A DNA stretch of 64,000 nt from the NCBI GenBank assembly GCA_029582155.1, contig CM055901.1:25453657-25517656 (forward strand), read 5' to 3'. The notes beneath the pieces were generated by a model. It did not search any database and was not told the DNA's origin. It worked only from the letters and a program-made list of their open reading frames with translations. A program made the position numbers and the translations under genes. Positions 48,965 through 60,871 of the stretch are shown here, one piece after another. Numbering within the stretch: the stretch's first letter is position 1; each line of letters begins with the position of its first letter. The DNA comes from Panopea generosa. Its lineage: Eukaryota > Mollusca > Bivalvia > Adapedonta > Hiatellidae.

Positions 48965-50785
48965 CAATTATCTCTACCCACTGACGGTTCACTCAAGAGA
49001 ACCAGTCTGTCTACTTACTGACGGTACGCTCGAGAGAACCAGTCTGTCTACTTACTGACGGTACGCTCGAGAGAACCAGTCTGTCTACTTACTGACGGTT
49101 CACTCAAGAGAACCAGTCTGTCTACTTACTCACGGTACGCTCGAGAGAACCAGTCTGTCTACTTACTCACGGTACGCTCGAGAGAACCAATTTCTATACC
49201 AACTGATAGTACATTCGAGTGAGCTCGTCTCGCTATCCACTGATGGTTCACTCGAGAGAACCAGTCTGTCTACTTACTGACGGTACGCTTGAGAGAACAA
49301 GTTTCTCTACCAACTGATTGTACATACGAGAGAGCCCGTCTCGCTATCCACCGACGGTTCACTCGAGAGAACCAGTCTGTCTACTTACTGACGGTACGTT
49401 CGATAGAACCAGTTTCTTTACCAACTGATAGTTCATTCGAGAGAGCTCGTCTCTCTATCCACTGACGGTTCACTCGAAAGAACCAGTCTGTCTAATAACT
49501 GACGGTATGCTCGAGAGAACCAATTTCTTTACCAACTGATAGTACATACGAGAGAGATCACCTCGCTATCCACTGACGGTTCACTCGAGATAACCAGTCT
49601 GTCTACTTACTGACGGTACGCTCGAGAGAACCAGTTTCTTTACCAACTGATAGTACATTCGAGAGAGCCCGTCTCGCTATCCATTGACGGTTCACTCGAG
49701 AGAACCAATCTGTCTACTTACTGACTGTACGCTTGATAGAACCAGTTCTCTACCAACTGATTGTACATACGAGAGAGCCCGTCTCGCTATCCACTGACGG
49801 TTCACTCGGAAAAAACAGTCTGCCAACTTACTGACGGTACGCTCGAGAGAACCAGTTTCTCTACCAACTGATTGTACATTCGAGAGAATCCGTCTCGCTA
49901 TCCACTGACTGTTTACTCAAGAGAACCAGTTTGTCTACTTTCTGACGGTACGCTCGAGGGAACCAGTCTGTCTACTTACTGACGGTACGCTCGAGAGAAC
50001 CAGTTTCTCTACCAACTGACAGTACATTCGAGAGAGCTCGTCTCACTATCCACTGGCGGTTCACTCGAGAAAACCAGTCTGTCTACTTACTGACGGTAAG
50101 CTCGAGAGAACCAGTTTCTCTACCAACTGATAGTACATACGAGAGAGCTCGTCTCGCTATCCACTGACGGTTCACTCGAGAAAACCAGTCTGTTTACTTA
50201 CTGACGGTACGCTCGAGAGAACCAGTCTGTCTACTTACTGACGGTACGCTCGAGAGAACCAGTTTCTCTACCAACTGATAGTACATTCGAGAGAGCTCGT
50301 CTCTCTATTCACTGACGGTTCACTCGAGAGAACCAGTCTGTCTACTTACTGACGGTACGCTTGAGAGAACCAGTTTCTTTACCAACTGATAATACATACG
50401 AGAGAGCTCGTCTCGCTATCCACTGACGGTTCACTCGAGAGAACCAGTCTGTCTACTTACTGACTGTACGCTTGAGAGAACCAGTTTCTCTACCAACAGA
50501 TTGTACATACGAGAGAGCCCGTCTCGCTATCCACTGACGGTTTACTCGAAAAAAAAACGGTCTGCTAACTTACTGACGGTACGCTCGCGAGAACCAATTT
50601 CTATACCAACTGATTGTACATTCGAGAGAATCCGTCTCGCTATCCACTGACGGTTCACTCAAGAGAACCAGTTTGTCTACTTACTGACGGTACGCTCGAA
50701 AGAACCAATTTCTCTACCAAAGTATAGTAAATTCGAGAGAGCCCGTCTCGCTATCCACTGACAATTCACTCGAGAGAACCAGTCC
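48965..50785 (+). repeat. 37-bp minisatellite with 111-bp trimer order
   Basis: Three related 37-bp monomers follow one another: CTGACGGTACGCTCGAGAGA..., CTGATAGTACATTCGAGAGA... and CTGACGGTTCACTCGAGAGA.... Together they make a 111-bp higher-order unit repeated about 13-15 times. Near 48.97-49.20 kb and again in places inside, monomers of the first and third kinds repeat alone. Most monomers keep a CTCGAG or TTCGAG core. Noticeably less AT-rich than the other arrays. Confidence 0.95.
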
Positions 50786-52249
50786 AATAGATACGAGCCC
50801 TACAGAGAATGTGTAGTTTTTTAGACACGTAGACATGAAAATTAAATCAATTGTGATAATAACGGTCAGTTTTTGCCATAACATTGTCACCAAACGTGTT
50901 CAAAATACAAGCCAGAGATGTCAAAATAAACAAGTACAAACATTACTGAAATGTCACAATAGTCTTAAAATCAACGTCAAAAATTACTTGAATGATACAT
51001 AAGTTTGGAATAGATCGAGACGCTATGGCTGACATATTGTATTAGACTGATTCATTATTGCCGAATGGAAGTTAGATGTGCTAGTTTATATGTCCAGTGA
51101 TAATAGCAAAATCACGACAGTTTTGTTTTCTGTTAAAGATGTTATACAGGCCGTCTTAAAATGACGGCTCATGTTTTTAGAATAAAACGTACTGTAATTG
51201 GCGAATTGTGAACGTTATTATATTACAACATGAGTAGGAAAAATACATCCATTACTTGCTAGAGGAAATACGTCTATAGCATTCGCAAAACTATTCGGAT
51301 TTCTTCTCTTTTTCATGGTACAAACTATGTAATTAATGGTCTGTGACGGGTATTGTAACAGTTTACTGTAAATGTGATGTCTACGCGGTGAATGAATGTT
51401 TAATGACATGTATTGTAAGTTACACGATAACCCGGGTACGTTTATAGACAACGGCAAAGACACGTTTCATTATCACATCTGTTTATCTACAACATGCACC
51501 GAGGGAAGACTTATACGACATATGTATTGAGCATCACGCTTTGCTCCATCCATTAAAGTCTTATTAATTCCTGCAGGAATTGAATAAGTGTCAGTTACCC
51601 AATTATATGACTGAATATCCGTTCCATGGGATTTAAGACGTATACTTCGGCTCTAAAATGTATTTTCCAATAGTATTATGCTGATAAACGCAAGCGAGCT
51701 GTCCATCCTATTGGAACTCTTAAAAACACATAAACGTTGACATTCGGATACTTTATGGGGGTTTATTGTGTGTGTTTTATGGAATGTGAAGTTTATGAAA
51801 ACTCGGAAATGTGACATTTTCTGTGCTTGTTCGTCACGTCTTGTAGTCCAGGAAACTTGCTTCAAGGCCGTTTCTGAAACAATAAATTGTGTGACATTAA
51901 ACAGCCTAAATGCACATTCTTAATCTCTGTGCTTTTTTTAATAATGCTTTATAACTAATGTCTCATTAATTTTCAAAAATAATACTATAATAAAAATACT
52001 AATTTCTTGACCCAGTCAAAATGCTTCCTAGATTTTACGAAAGATGTTTAAGGATCATCAGCCTGGGTGCTTAAACATAATTACAGACGTTTTAAAAAAT
52101 GAATTAACTTTGTGGATGTATACATATTATTTCTACAAAGTTGGAATGGTTTAAACATATTTTATTTCTATGATTTTATTTTTATAATACAAAATGGGGT
52201 TGGACCACATGTTCTTCTTGTAGCTTCTTGTTTTATCAATTACTTGTGG
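50786..52249. other. Unique DNA, no gene seen
   Basis: Short open frames at 51218-51865 on the minus strand match nothing I know. AATGGGGTTGGACCACATG near 52192 recalls the start of family R2. Confidence 0.4.
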
Positions 52250-52425
52250 TGTAAAGTGCATGGTCCAGTGGTAGAACATCGAACCCATGATCAGAAGGTC
52301 GTGGGTTCGATCCTCTGCCACGGCCATGCGTGGTGTCCTTAAGCAGAAACTGTTGACGCACATTCATAGTACCGATTCTACACAGAAAGAATTCGAGTGT
52401 GATTTGCATAAGTTGTGATGTTATT
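52250..52425 (+). mobile_element. tRNA-derived SINE, family S1 copy 2
   Basis: Better preserved head than copy 1: GTCCAGTGGTAGAACATCGA (A-box region) and GTCGTGGGTTCGATCC (intact B box). The body GTGGTGTCCTTAAGCAGAA and GAGTGTGATTTGCATAAGTT is shared with 31130-31290. No clear A-rich tail or target duplication. Confidence 0.82.
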
Positions 52426-52544
52426 TATGCGTACGTTTTATTAAACATGTATACGCAAACAAGTTGGTGCGCTCTTGTTAACGAACAGACTTGTGTACAT
52501 AATCACATGTGTAAAGGCTAACTTTCCCGTGAAAATAATGCACT

Positions 52545-53926
52545 AAAAGATATACACAAATATTGATTTGTAAGTGTTTATAAGGACGCAGATATACACA
52601 AATATTGATTTATATATGCTTACAAGGACGTAAATATACACATTTACTGATTTGTATATCCTTGCAAGGACGTAGATATACACAAATATTGATTTGTAAA
52701 TGTTTATAAGGACGTAGATATACACATATACTGATTTGTATATGCCTACAAGGACGTAGATATACACAAATATTGATTTGTAAATGTTTATAAGGACGTA
52801 GATATACACATATACTGGTTTGTATATGCTTACAAGGACGTAAATATACACAAATATTGATTTGTAAATGTTTATAAGGACGTAGATATACACATATACT
52901 GATTTGTATGTGCTTGCAAGGACGTAAATATACACAAATATTGATTTGTAAATGTTTATAAGGACGTAGATATACACAAATATTGATTTATATATGCTTA
53001 CAAGGACGTAAATATACACATTTACTGATTTGTATATCCTTGCAAGGACGTAGATATACACAAATATTGATTTGTAAATGTTTATAAGGACGTAGATATA
53101 CACAAATATTGATTTATATATGCTTACAAGGACGTAAATATACACATTTACTGATTTGTATATCCTTGCAAGAACGTAGATATACACAAATATTGATTTG
53201 TAAATGTTTATAAGGACGTAGATATACACAAATATTGATTTATATATGCTTACAAGGACGTAAATATACACATTTACTGATTTGTATATCCTAGCAAGGA
53301 CGTAGATATACACAAATATTGATTTGTAAATGTTTATAAGGACGTAGATATACACATATACTGATTTGTATATGCTTACAAGGACGTAAATATACACAAA
53401 TATTGATTTGTAAATGTTTATAAGGACGTAGATATACACAAATATTGATTGATATATGCTTACAAGGACGTAAATATACACATTTACTGATTTGTATATC
53501 CTAGCAAGGACGTAGATATACACAAATATGGATTTGTAAATGTTTATAAGGACGTAGATATACACATATACTGATTTGTATATGCCTACAAGGACGTAGA
53601 TATACACAAATATTGATTTGTAAATGTTTATAAGGACGTAGATATACACATATACTGGTTTGTATATGCTTACAAAGACGTAAATATACACAAATATTGA
53701 TTTGTAAATGTTTAAAAGGACGTAGATATACACATATACTGATTTGTATATGCTTACAAGGACGTAAATATACACAAATATTGATTTGTAAATGTTTATA
53801 AGGACGTAGATATACACATATACTGATTTGTATGTGCTTGCAAGGACGTAGATATACACAAATATTGATTTGTAAATGTTTATAAGGACGTAGATATACA
53901 CAAATATTGATTTATATATGCTTACA
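52545..53926 (+). repeat. 42-bp minisatellite (GGACGTAGATATACAC family), left part
   Basis: Units such as ACAAGGACGTAAATATACAC plus AAATATTGATTTGTAAATGTTT alternate with units carrying CATATACTGATTTGTATATGC, giving an 84-bp dimer order. Very high identity among units. The 42-bp period leaves a long minus-strand open frame (alternating VLINIYKSIFVYIY and VLVSIYKSVYVYIY). The array stops at TTACA directly against MITE-1 copy 2 and resumes at TTACA after copy 3. Confidence 0.97.
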
Positions 53927-54382
53927 GGTCTCACTGAACAATTACCTCCCTTACATGACGGTAGCAAGATTATTACGCCCAAGAAATTAGAGCTGTGTAA
54001 AGCGGTTGGGTAATTTTTTTTTTAAAAATGCATAAAATGTCATATTTCTTTGTGCATATGGGAACATTGGAACATTTTCATGATTTCTGCAAAGTTTGGG
54101 TGACCCTGGGAACTGTTTGATGATGCTATAACAGTTTAAAGATGCGTAGTGATACACTGCAACAAATGGGCAGAATTGTCAAAAATGAAGGGGTGCCATC
54201 AAACCATCGAAATTGTGAAAAAGCAACCTGGTCAACCCCATGTTTTTTTCTGCATATTTGGACCCACAGAGGACTATCTATGGGAATAAGGCACTTTTAG
54301 AACCATTGGTAATGTATCCAGTGTTCCAGAAGTGCATGTCTCTATATGTAGAACAGTACAAAATTAATTGGTGTGTGAGACG
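53927..54382 (+). mobile_element. MITE-1 copy 2
   Basis: A 456-bp module starting GGTCTCACTGAACAATTA and ending in the imperfect inverse, TAATTGGTGTGTGAGACG, with 14 of 18 terminal positions matching. The left neighbour is the five-mer TTACA of the 42-bp array; the right neighbour is TTCAA of unique DNA. It differs from copy 3 only in one A-rich spot (AAAAATGAAGGGG against an A run). No coding capacity. The 5-bp duplication and short TIR fit a non-autonomous cut-and-paste transposon; the superfamily is undecided. Confidence 0.82.
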
Positions 54383-56558
54383 TTCAAGAACCAGATCATT
54401 TTCGGTAGACGCTGGGAGGAAACTGCATCTTTGTGATTCAGATTTACTTTCTTTTTCAAAATATATCACTTTCTACGGGAAATACTGTATTTGAAACCAC
54501 TAAATGGAAAAATAAATGTATTTTTGTGAAAAATGGATGACTTTGAGTGAAATAGAGAAGTGTCACACAGGCAAAAAACCAAACTTGAAGCTAAAACAGT
54601 AAAGCAAATAGGGCAATGAGACTGAGCAGCTGAAAATTTGTCATGGAAATGTTGGAATCAGGATTTATTCAATTCAATGGAAGGAACACAAAGTGAGATC
54701 ATCTATTTAACTGAAAAAGAAATGATCATGTATGCAAATATGCTTTGCTTCATCATGTGATAAGACTTGATTTTAGCCATCTGTCTCAAAATCCTGGCTA
54801 AAATGAATAGAAGTTTGCACTTAAAAACAATTGAAAGTCACACAGAGAGACAGTGATGCTAATATATCACAACAAAAGCATGTCTAGAGCATTCACTGCA
54901 TCCAGATTTCATGATTCATGTAAGTTAAACCATTTTTTTGTGTTAGAAACTCATTATTTATGTATAATTCATACCCCACCCACATAAAAATGGTAACATT
55001 TGTCGCGATACTGTTTCCACTCTTTAGCGCATGCTTTTTGACAATACGGTTTGCTCGCGTATAAGCAATGTTGTTTTTATGTCGCTGTTTATCAATTAAT
55101 ATTATATTGATCATGAATTATGGAGAAATTTCCTGTTTCATTATTTTGTCATTGATATTTGTTATCAACAGCTCTGTATCCAGTTTTCGATATACCGACC
55201 GCCAAACTGTCGCGTTTCATTTTAATGGTATGGCGTATGACTGCCATTTTTGTTTTACTGTCATTTTTTTCTCCTCAGTGTTGATATTTATGCAGCTGGG
55301 TCTGGCTTATACACAGTATTTACCTACTCTTGGACATTCAGTTAAATTGTAAAATGCGACATCTTTGAAATGACGCGAAACAGATTCGCGTAATAATTTC
55401 TCAGCGTTCAGTTAACCTGTGCTTGAAACTGTTGTACCATCATCTGATTTCTTTCGGTTGCTCTTCTTACTTTTTTTTCAAATAAAAATACATGATGCTT
55501 GCTATAGAATATAGATTTTTCTCATTGAAGATGATGTTTTTTCACTGTCTGTTATTGAATGTGTACAATATTTTTCTCCACATTCAACAGTCTAGCATTC
55601 TCCAATATGACAATTTCTAATTTTCATATAATTATTGCAACAACTCTATTTTAACTGCCCATTATTTATGCCAGTTTTGGAAAATCTGTAAAGTAACGAG
55701 TCATCTCGCGACAAGTATTTCTTATCGCGATATTCTTTTATTTATTTATTTCAAACTAATTTGTGGTAAAGAGATGCGCTTTAGCAAACCGTCTTTTTGC
55801 AATGAGCTTATCGGTCCAGCCAAATATGCTGTATCCATATTTTGTCTCATTTTCATTCGTCATTTCATTTTCTTGCTTTAAAGTGACTTTCATGCACACT
55901 TTACTTTCATTTGCTATTTTTATTGATAAAATAAACAAAATAGTATTGGAATTTAATATATGCCTAATAGATACCTCAATTGGTAAGGGATATATTCATA
56001 GTTGATAATGAATCTAATGCATGTACACAAGTATGTTATTCATTCATGTATTGAAAAAGGGGACATGGTTAGTGTCAGTGACATGCAAATTATTGCTGGG
56101 CACCTTCAAACATTGATATTTGTTTGTTATAAATATAAAAAAAAGTCAAATATATAGTTTTGCAACAAAACAGAGCATTATTTGAAGCAAAAACAACTAT
56201 TTATCCATATATGGTCATGTATTTTGACACTTAAGTTATGTAATGTTGCATATACAATAAAATGAATATGCAGTCAGATAGATACACTATAGGAGGCAAT
56301 ACAAGGACTTTTTCATAGTATTTCTTTTTCTAGAATTATTTTTATTAAGGTACAATGGCTAAAAAATTTTGGCAGTTTTTCCTGTTTTCGAGTCGTCCGA
56401 AACTGATTAATGCATGTGTGACCGCCATCTTATTTTGGTGCATGAATTCGAAAACAGTTGCGCGATGAATTCAAAAGGCGTATTTTTATATTTAGAAATG
56501 GTAAAGGTTTGTTCGACAAAAATTTCAGTCAAATGTCGTGACAATTTCTACTCTTCAA
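54383..56558. other. 2.18-kb unique segment between two MITE-1 copies
   Basis: Begins TTCAAGAACC and ends CTACTCTTCAA. AT-rich, with only short chance open frames (for example 55068-55352, hydrophobic, no domain). No retroviral primer-binding site at the left and no polypurine tract at the right, so the two modules do not look like LTRs. No tandem repeats. Origin discussed in the findings. Confidence 0.7.
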
Positions 56559-57015
56559 GGTCTCACTGAACAATTACCTCCCTTACATGACGGTAGCAAG
56601 ATTATTACGCCCAAGAAATTAGAGCTGTGTAAAGCGGTTGGGTAATTTTTTTTTTAAAAATGCATAAAATGTCATATTTCTTTGTGCATATGGGAACATT
56701 GGAACATTTTCATGATTTCTGCAAAGTTTGGGTGACCCTGGGAACTGTTTGATGATGCTATAACAGTTTAAAGATGCGTAGTGATACACTGCAACAAATG
56801 GGCAGAATTGTCAAAAAAAAAAGGGGTGCCATCAAACCATCGAAATTGTGAAAAAGCAACCTGGTCAACCCCATGTTTTTTTCTGCATATTTGGACCCAC
56901 AGAGGACTATCTATGGGAATAAGGCACTTTTAGAACCATTGGTAATGTATCCAGTGTTCCAGAAGTGCATGTCTCTATATGTAGAACAGTACAAAATTAA
57001 TTGGTGTGTGAGACG
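56559..57015 (+). mobile_element. MITE-1 copy 3
   Basis: A 457-bp module, nearly base-for-base identical to copy 2 and in direct orientation 2632 bp away. Left neighbour TTCAA, right neighbour TTACA, the mirror of copy 2's neighbours. The near identity implies recent duplication or gene conversion. Confidence 0.82.
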
Positions 57016-58450
57016 TTACAAGGACGTAAATATACACATTTACTGATTTGTATATCCTTGCAAGGACGTAGATATACACAAATATTGATTTGTAAATGTT
57101 TATAAGGACGTAGATATACACAAATATTGATTTATATATGCTTACAAGGACGTAAATATACACATTTACTGATTTGTATATCCTTGCAAGGACGTAGATA
57201 TACACAAATATTGATTTGTAAATGTTTATAAGGACGTAGATATACACAAATATTGATTTATATATGCTTACAAGGACGTAAATATACACATTTACTGATT
57301 TGTATATCCTAGCAAGGACGTAGATATACACAAATATTGATTTGTAAATGTTTATAAGGACGTAGATATACACATATACTGATTTGTATATGCTTACAAG
57401 GACGTAAATATACACAAATATTGATTTGTAAATGTTTATAAGGACGTAGATATACACAAATATTGATTTATATATGCTTACAAGGACGTAAATATACACA
57501 TTTACTGATTTGTATATCCTAGCAAGGACGTAGATATACACAAATATTGATTTGTAAATGTTTATAAGGACGTAGATATACACATATACTGATTTGTATA
57601 TGCTTACAAGGACGTAAATATACACAAATATTGATTTGTAAATGTTTATAAGGACGTAGATATACACATATACTGATTTGTATATGCTTACAAGGACGTA
57701 AATATACACAAATATTGATTTGTAAATGTTTATAAGGACGTAGATATACACATATACTGGTTTGTATATGCTTACAAGGACGTAAATATACACAAATATT
57801 GATTTGTAAATGTTTATAAGGACGTAGATATACACATATACTGATTTGTATATGCTTACAAGGACGTAAATATACACAAATATTGATTTGTAAATGTTTA
57901 TAAGGACGTAGATATACACATATACTGATTTGTATGTGCTTGCAAGGACGAAGATATACACAAATATTGATTTGTAAATGTTTATAAGGACGTAGATATA
58001 CACAAATATTGATTTATATATGCTTACAAGGACGTAAATATACACATTTACTGATTTGTATATCCTTGCAAGGACGTAGATATACACAAATATTGATTTG
58101 TAAATGTTTATAAGGACGTAGATATACACATATACTGATTTATATATGCTTACAAGGACGTAAATATACACAAATATTGATTTGTAAATGTTTATAAGGA
58201 CGTAGATATACACATATACTGATTTGTATGTACTTGTAAGTACGCAGATATACACATCTACTGATTTGTATGTGTTTGTTAGGACGTAGATATACACATC
58301 TACTGATTTGTTTAAGCTTATAAGGCGTGGATATACACATCTACTGATTTGTATTGGCTTAAAAGGACGTATATATACACATCTACTGATTTGTATAAGC
58401 TTATAAGGACGTAGATATACACACCTACTAATTTTTTATGCTTATAAGAA
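57016..58450 (+). repeat. 42-bp minisatellite (GGACGTAGATATACAC family), right part
   Basis: Same units, orientation and 84-bp order as 52545-53926. After about 58210 the units become more diverged (GCTTATAAGGACGTAGATAT with CATCTACTGATTTG), marking the old edge of the array. Confidence 0.97.
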
Positions 58451-58569
58451 CGTAGATGTAATAATACATTTGTGATCTATCAGTCTCTTTTATTTCTTGT
58501 ATGAAGGGATTTTATCAAATATTTAAAACGTATAGTTGATATGTGTAATATATCATGTTAAACAATACT

Positions 58570-58775
58570 CTAATTACCTTAGCTCAATCGGTATAACGTT
58601 TGATTATAAATCCAGGGGGTCGTGAGTTCGAATCCACACCAGGCCACAATCACTGTGGTGATTGATATACGACAATGTGTCTGAATGTCATTCGTCTCTA
58701 ATCGCTTATTCATGTGAGAAATTTGTCAGCTACTTGTGGAGATGGATGTGCTCGGATACTGGTTAGGATTTAAAG
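58570..58775 (+). mobile_element. tRNA-derived SINE, second family, truncated
   Basis: A-box-like CTTAGCTCAATCGGTATAAC and B-box GTGAGTTCGAATCCACACC at tRNA spacing, followed by a body containing ATTCATGTGAGAAATTTGTC, then AGCTACTTGTGGAGATGG and ACTGGTTAGG. From memory this body resembles a SINE widespread in bivalves. The acceptor stem does not pair well, so it is not a functional tRNA. Confidence 0.65.
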
Positions 58776-59031
58776 AGTGAGTCAGATGAACTGATCGTCT
58801 GTTCGCCCTCGATTGGTAGAAAATACACGTAATATCATCTGTTAGCCTTTGATTGGTTAAAAATTACACTAAATATCAAACAATCAAGCAAACAATTTAT
58901 CTGTGGATTGGGGTTAACTCTTATCTTATGGAATATAGGGATGCAAGTTAAACTAATATTTAATCTACTTTTCTTTATTACAGTTTTGAAATGTTGTTAT
59001 ATTATAGTTTAGTTTTTAACATATTTTATCT
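58776..59031. other. Spacer with a two-copy repeat
   Basis: 58790-58880 holds two diverged copies of a roughly 47-bp unit (CATCTGTTAGCCTTTGATTG and its neighbour). No gene seen. Confidence 0.5.
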
Positions 59032-59215
59032 CAACATGAAATGGAGTTGGGCCACAAGTTATTTCAGCATTAGGTTCGGCCCGTCTCCTACATATTTTTA
59101 CACTGTTTACATTAAATATCAAAATGACATATTTTTAACTATTTTTATTAACCAATATTATGGGAATATAAAAAGGTCGGAAAGGAAGGAAAAAATAAAT
59201 ATTAAAAAAAAATAG
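59032..59215 (+). repeat. Interspersed repeat family R2, copy b
   Basis: Partner of 47278-47465: ACATGAAATGGAGTTGGGCC, GCATTAGGTTCGGCCCGTCT, TTAACCAATATTATGGGAAT and an A-rich right end. Not tRNA-like. Confidence 0.72.
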
Positions 59216-60605
59216 ATCATTTCTAATGTCGTTATATCATATATCATACCTTACCAACAAGTAAAACAAACATTGTTGTACAGTGTGTGACGTTACAAAT
59301 GGAATTTAAACAATAAGTCTACTCTAATTCAGTTGTTGCTAGACATACCAAACACGTGTTTCTATGTTGTCATTATGTCTGGTCGATTTATTTGTGGTAT
59401 TATGTTGTGAATATTTAAGCATTTCCCAGCCTGTTAACGAGAACGCTAACGAGTACTAACACACATTAGCATGCATAACGAATGACGCAGTGTAGTCATT
59501 AAAGTTCAAAGCTTAGTAATATTGAGCTTGATTTATCTGATTTGTCGAGTGCAAACGCTATGGAAACATACACAATGACGTATTTTAAGAATATATCAAT
59601 TCTCAATGCATATTTTATAGTTACTATATTACTTCTTTTTTTCAGTCTGTTTCATGAGAATGTAAAATGTAGATTTTCCTTTTGAAAGCAAAATGTGTTT
59701 AACTTATTGGAGCAGTGAAGTTTGAAATTTGTTTTATATAATAGTATGTGGCAGTTTATTTAGACTGTCTCGTTTTATCTCGTGACAACGGGAGGAGAGC
59801 GAGATTCAAACCTGCCGACAACTCAGTTTTGGCCGATAAAACACCTCTGTTGTTATTTTTTTCCCCATTTCCTCTTCATCTGATTGTGTGTGTGTTTTAT
59901 GAAATGGATACAACTTGTCACTATTCTGTGTAGTCACAGTGCCATTATAGTGTTACGTCTCATGTTCATACTATACATGTTATGAAAACCCATGAAATAT
60001 AACCTATAGATCACTTTATAAAAGAGAGCATGCAATTATTATGCATTTTACTGATAACCTCTGTAGTCCGGGTGACTTTTAAGAATTTCGTATAAGAATT
60101 TTAAGTTATTCGTTTTCACCGTTCCAGCTATCCTAGAAAAGAAGGATTTTAATGGGTGCAGTTTCATAGGAAAATGTTGATGTTTAAGAAAAAATAATAA
60201 AAAATTTAAGATATATTTTATTATCTTGTGAGGGCATATATCAAAGATATCCTGTTTATATTTTAATATTAATGTTGATCTGATGTTATTTGTCGGTCAA
60301 AAACATGTTTTCGGCTGTAAACGATGAACTAATCAATTCAATTTTCTAACTGAAACACTTTTATATTATTTATATTAATTGATGGTTCACCAATTTGCAG
60401 TAGATACAAATATACGCCAAAACACTTTGGCTGAAACAAATACTTAAAGCTGTAAGAGTATGATTGGAAAGCAGATGAAGTAAATTATAATCATACAACA
60501 TATCAGTATACAGATATTTAGCGTAAGAAAACCAATTACCAAAAACGCTTTTAAAATCCACTTCAAAAGTAAACAGAAAATATTTGTATAAAACATAAAA
60601 TGCAC
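59216..60605. other. Unique DNA, no gene seen
   Basis: No recognisable gene or element. Short open frames at 59748 and 60370 have no known content. Confidence 0.4.
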
Positions 60606-60630
60606 CCTACACACACACCAACACGCGCGT

Positions 60631-60680
<50 letters not shown>
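60606..60680. repeat. (AC)n microsatellite
   Basis: AC-rich tract, interrupted by CGCGCG near its start, then about 27 pure AC repeats. Confidence 0.95.
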
Positions 60681-60682
<2 letters not shown>

Positions 60683-60871
60683 CTTTACCCCTCGATTGGT
60701 TAACAAGATTCTACTGAACTTTATTTTAAAAAAATAAAAGCTAAAACGAAAGCTGATACTTCATAGTATATGTGTACATATTTTTGATAATTTTCACCAG
60801 ATGTCAAAAACTTCGATAGGAACGTCGCGAACTACCTTAATTGTTAACTGATAATTACACTTCCTAATAAA

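Noticed and set aside
52543..53982. 479-codon minus-strand open frame of 14-residue repeats
   Set aside because: It coincides exactly with a 42-bp minisatellite; the frame is open because the period is a multiple of three. A sister frame exists at 56975-58297 over the other half of the array. No start context, signal peptide or splice sites. Kept only as a transcript-check suggestion.
53927..57015. MITE-1 copies 2 and 3 as LTRs of a retrotransposon
   Set aside because: The 5-bp outer duplication and direct near-identical repeats fit, but ends are not TG...CA, there is an 18-bp inverted terminal match, no primer-binding site or polypurine tract is next to the copies, the interior has no gag or pol, and the inner flanks repeat TTCAA.
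58570..58645. Functional tRNA gene
   Set aside because: A and B boxes are present, but the acceptor stem does not pair and a SINE body follows.
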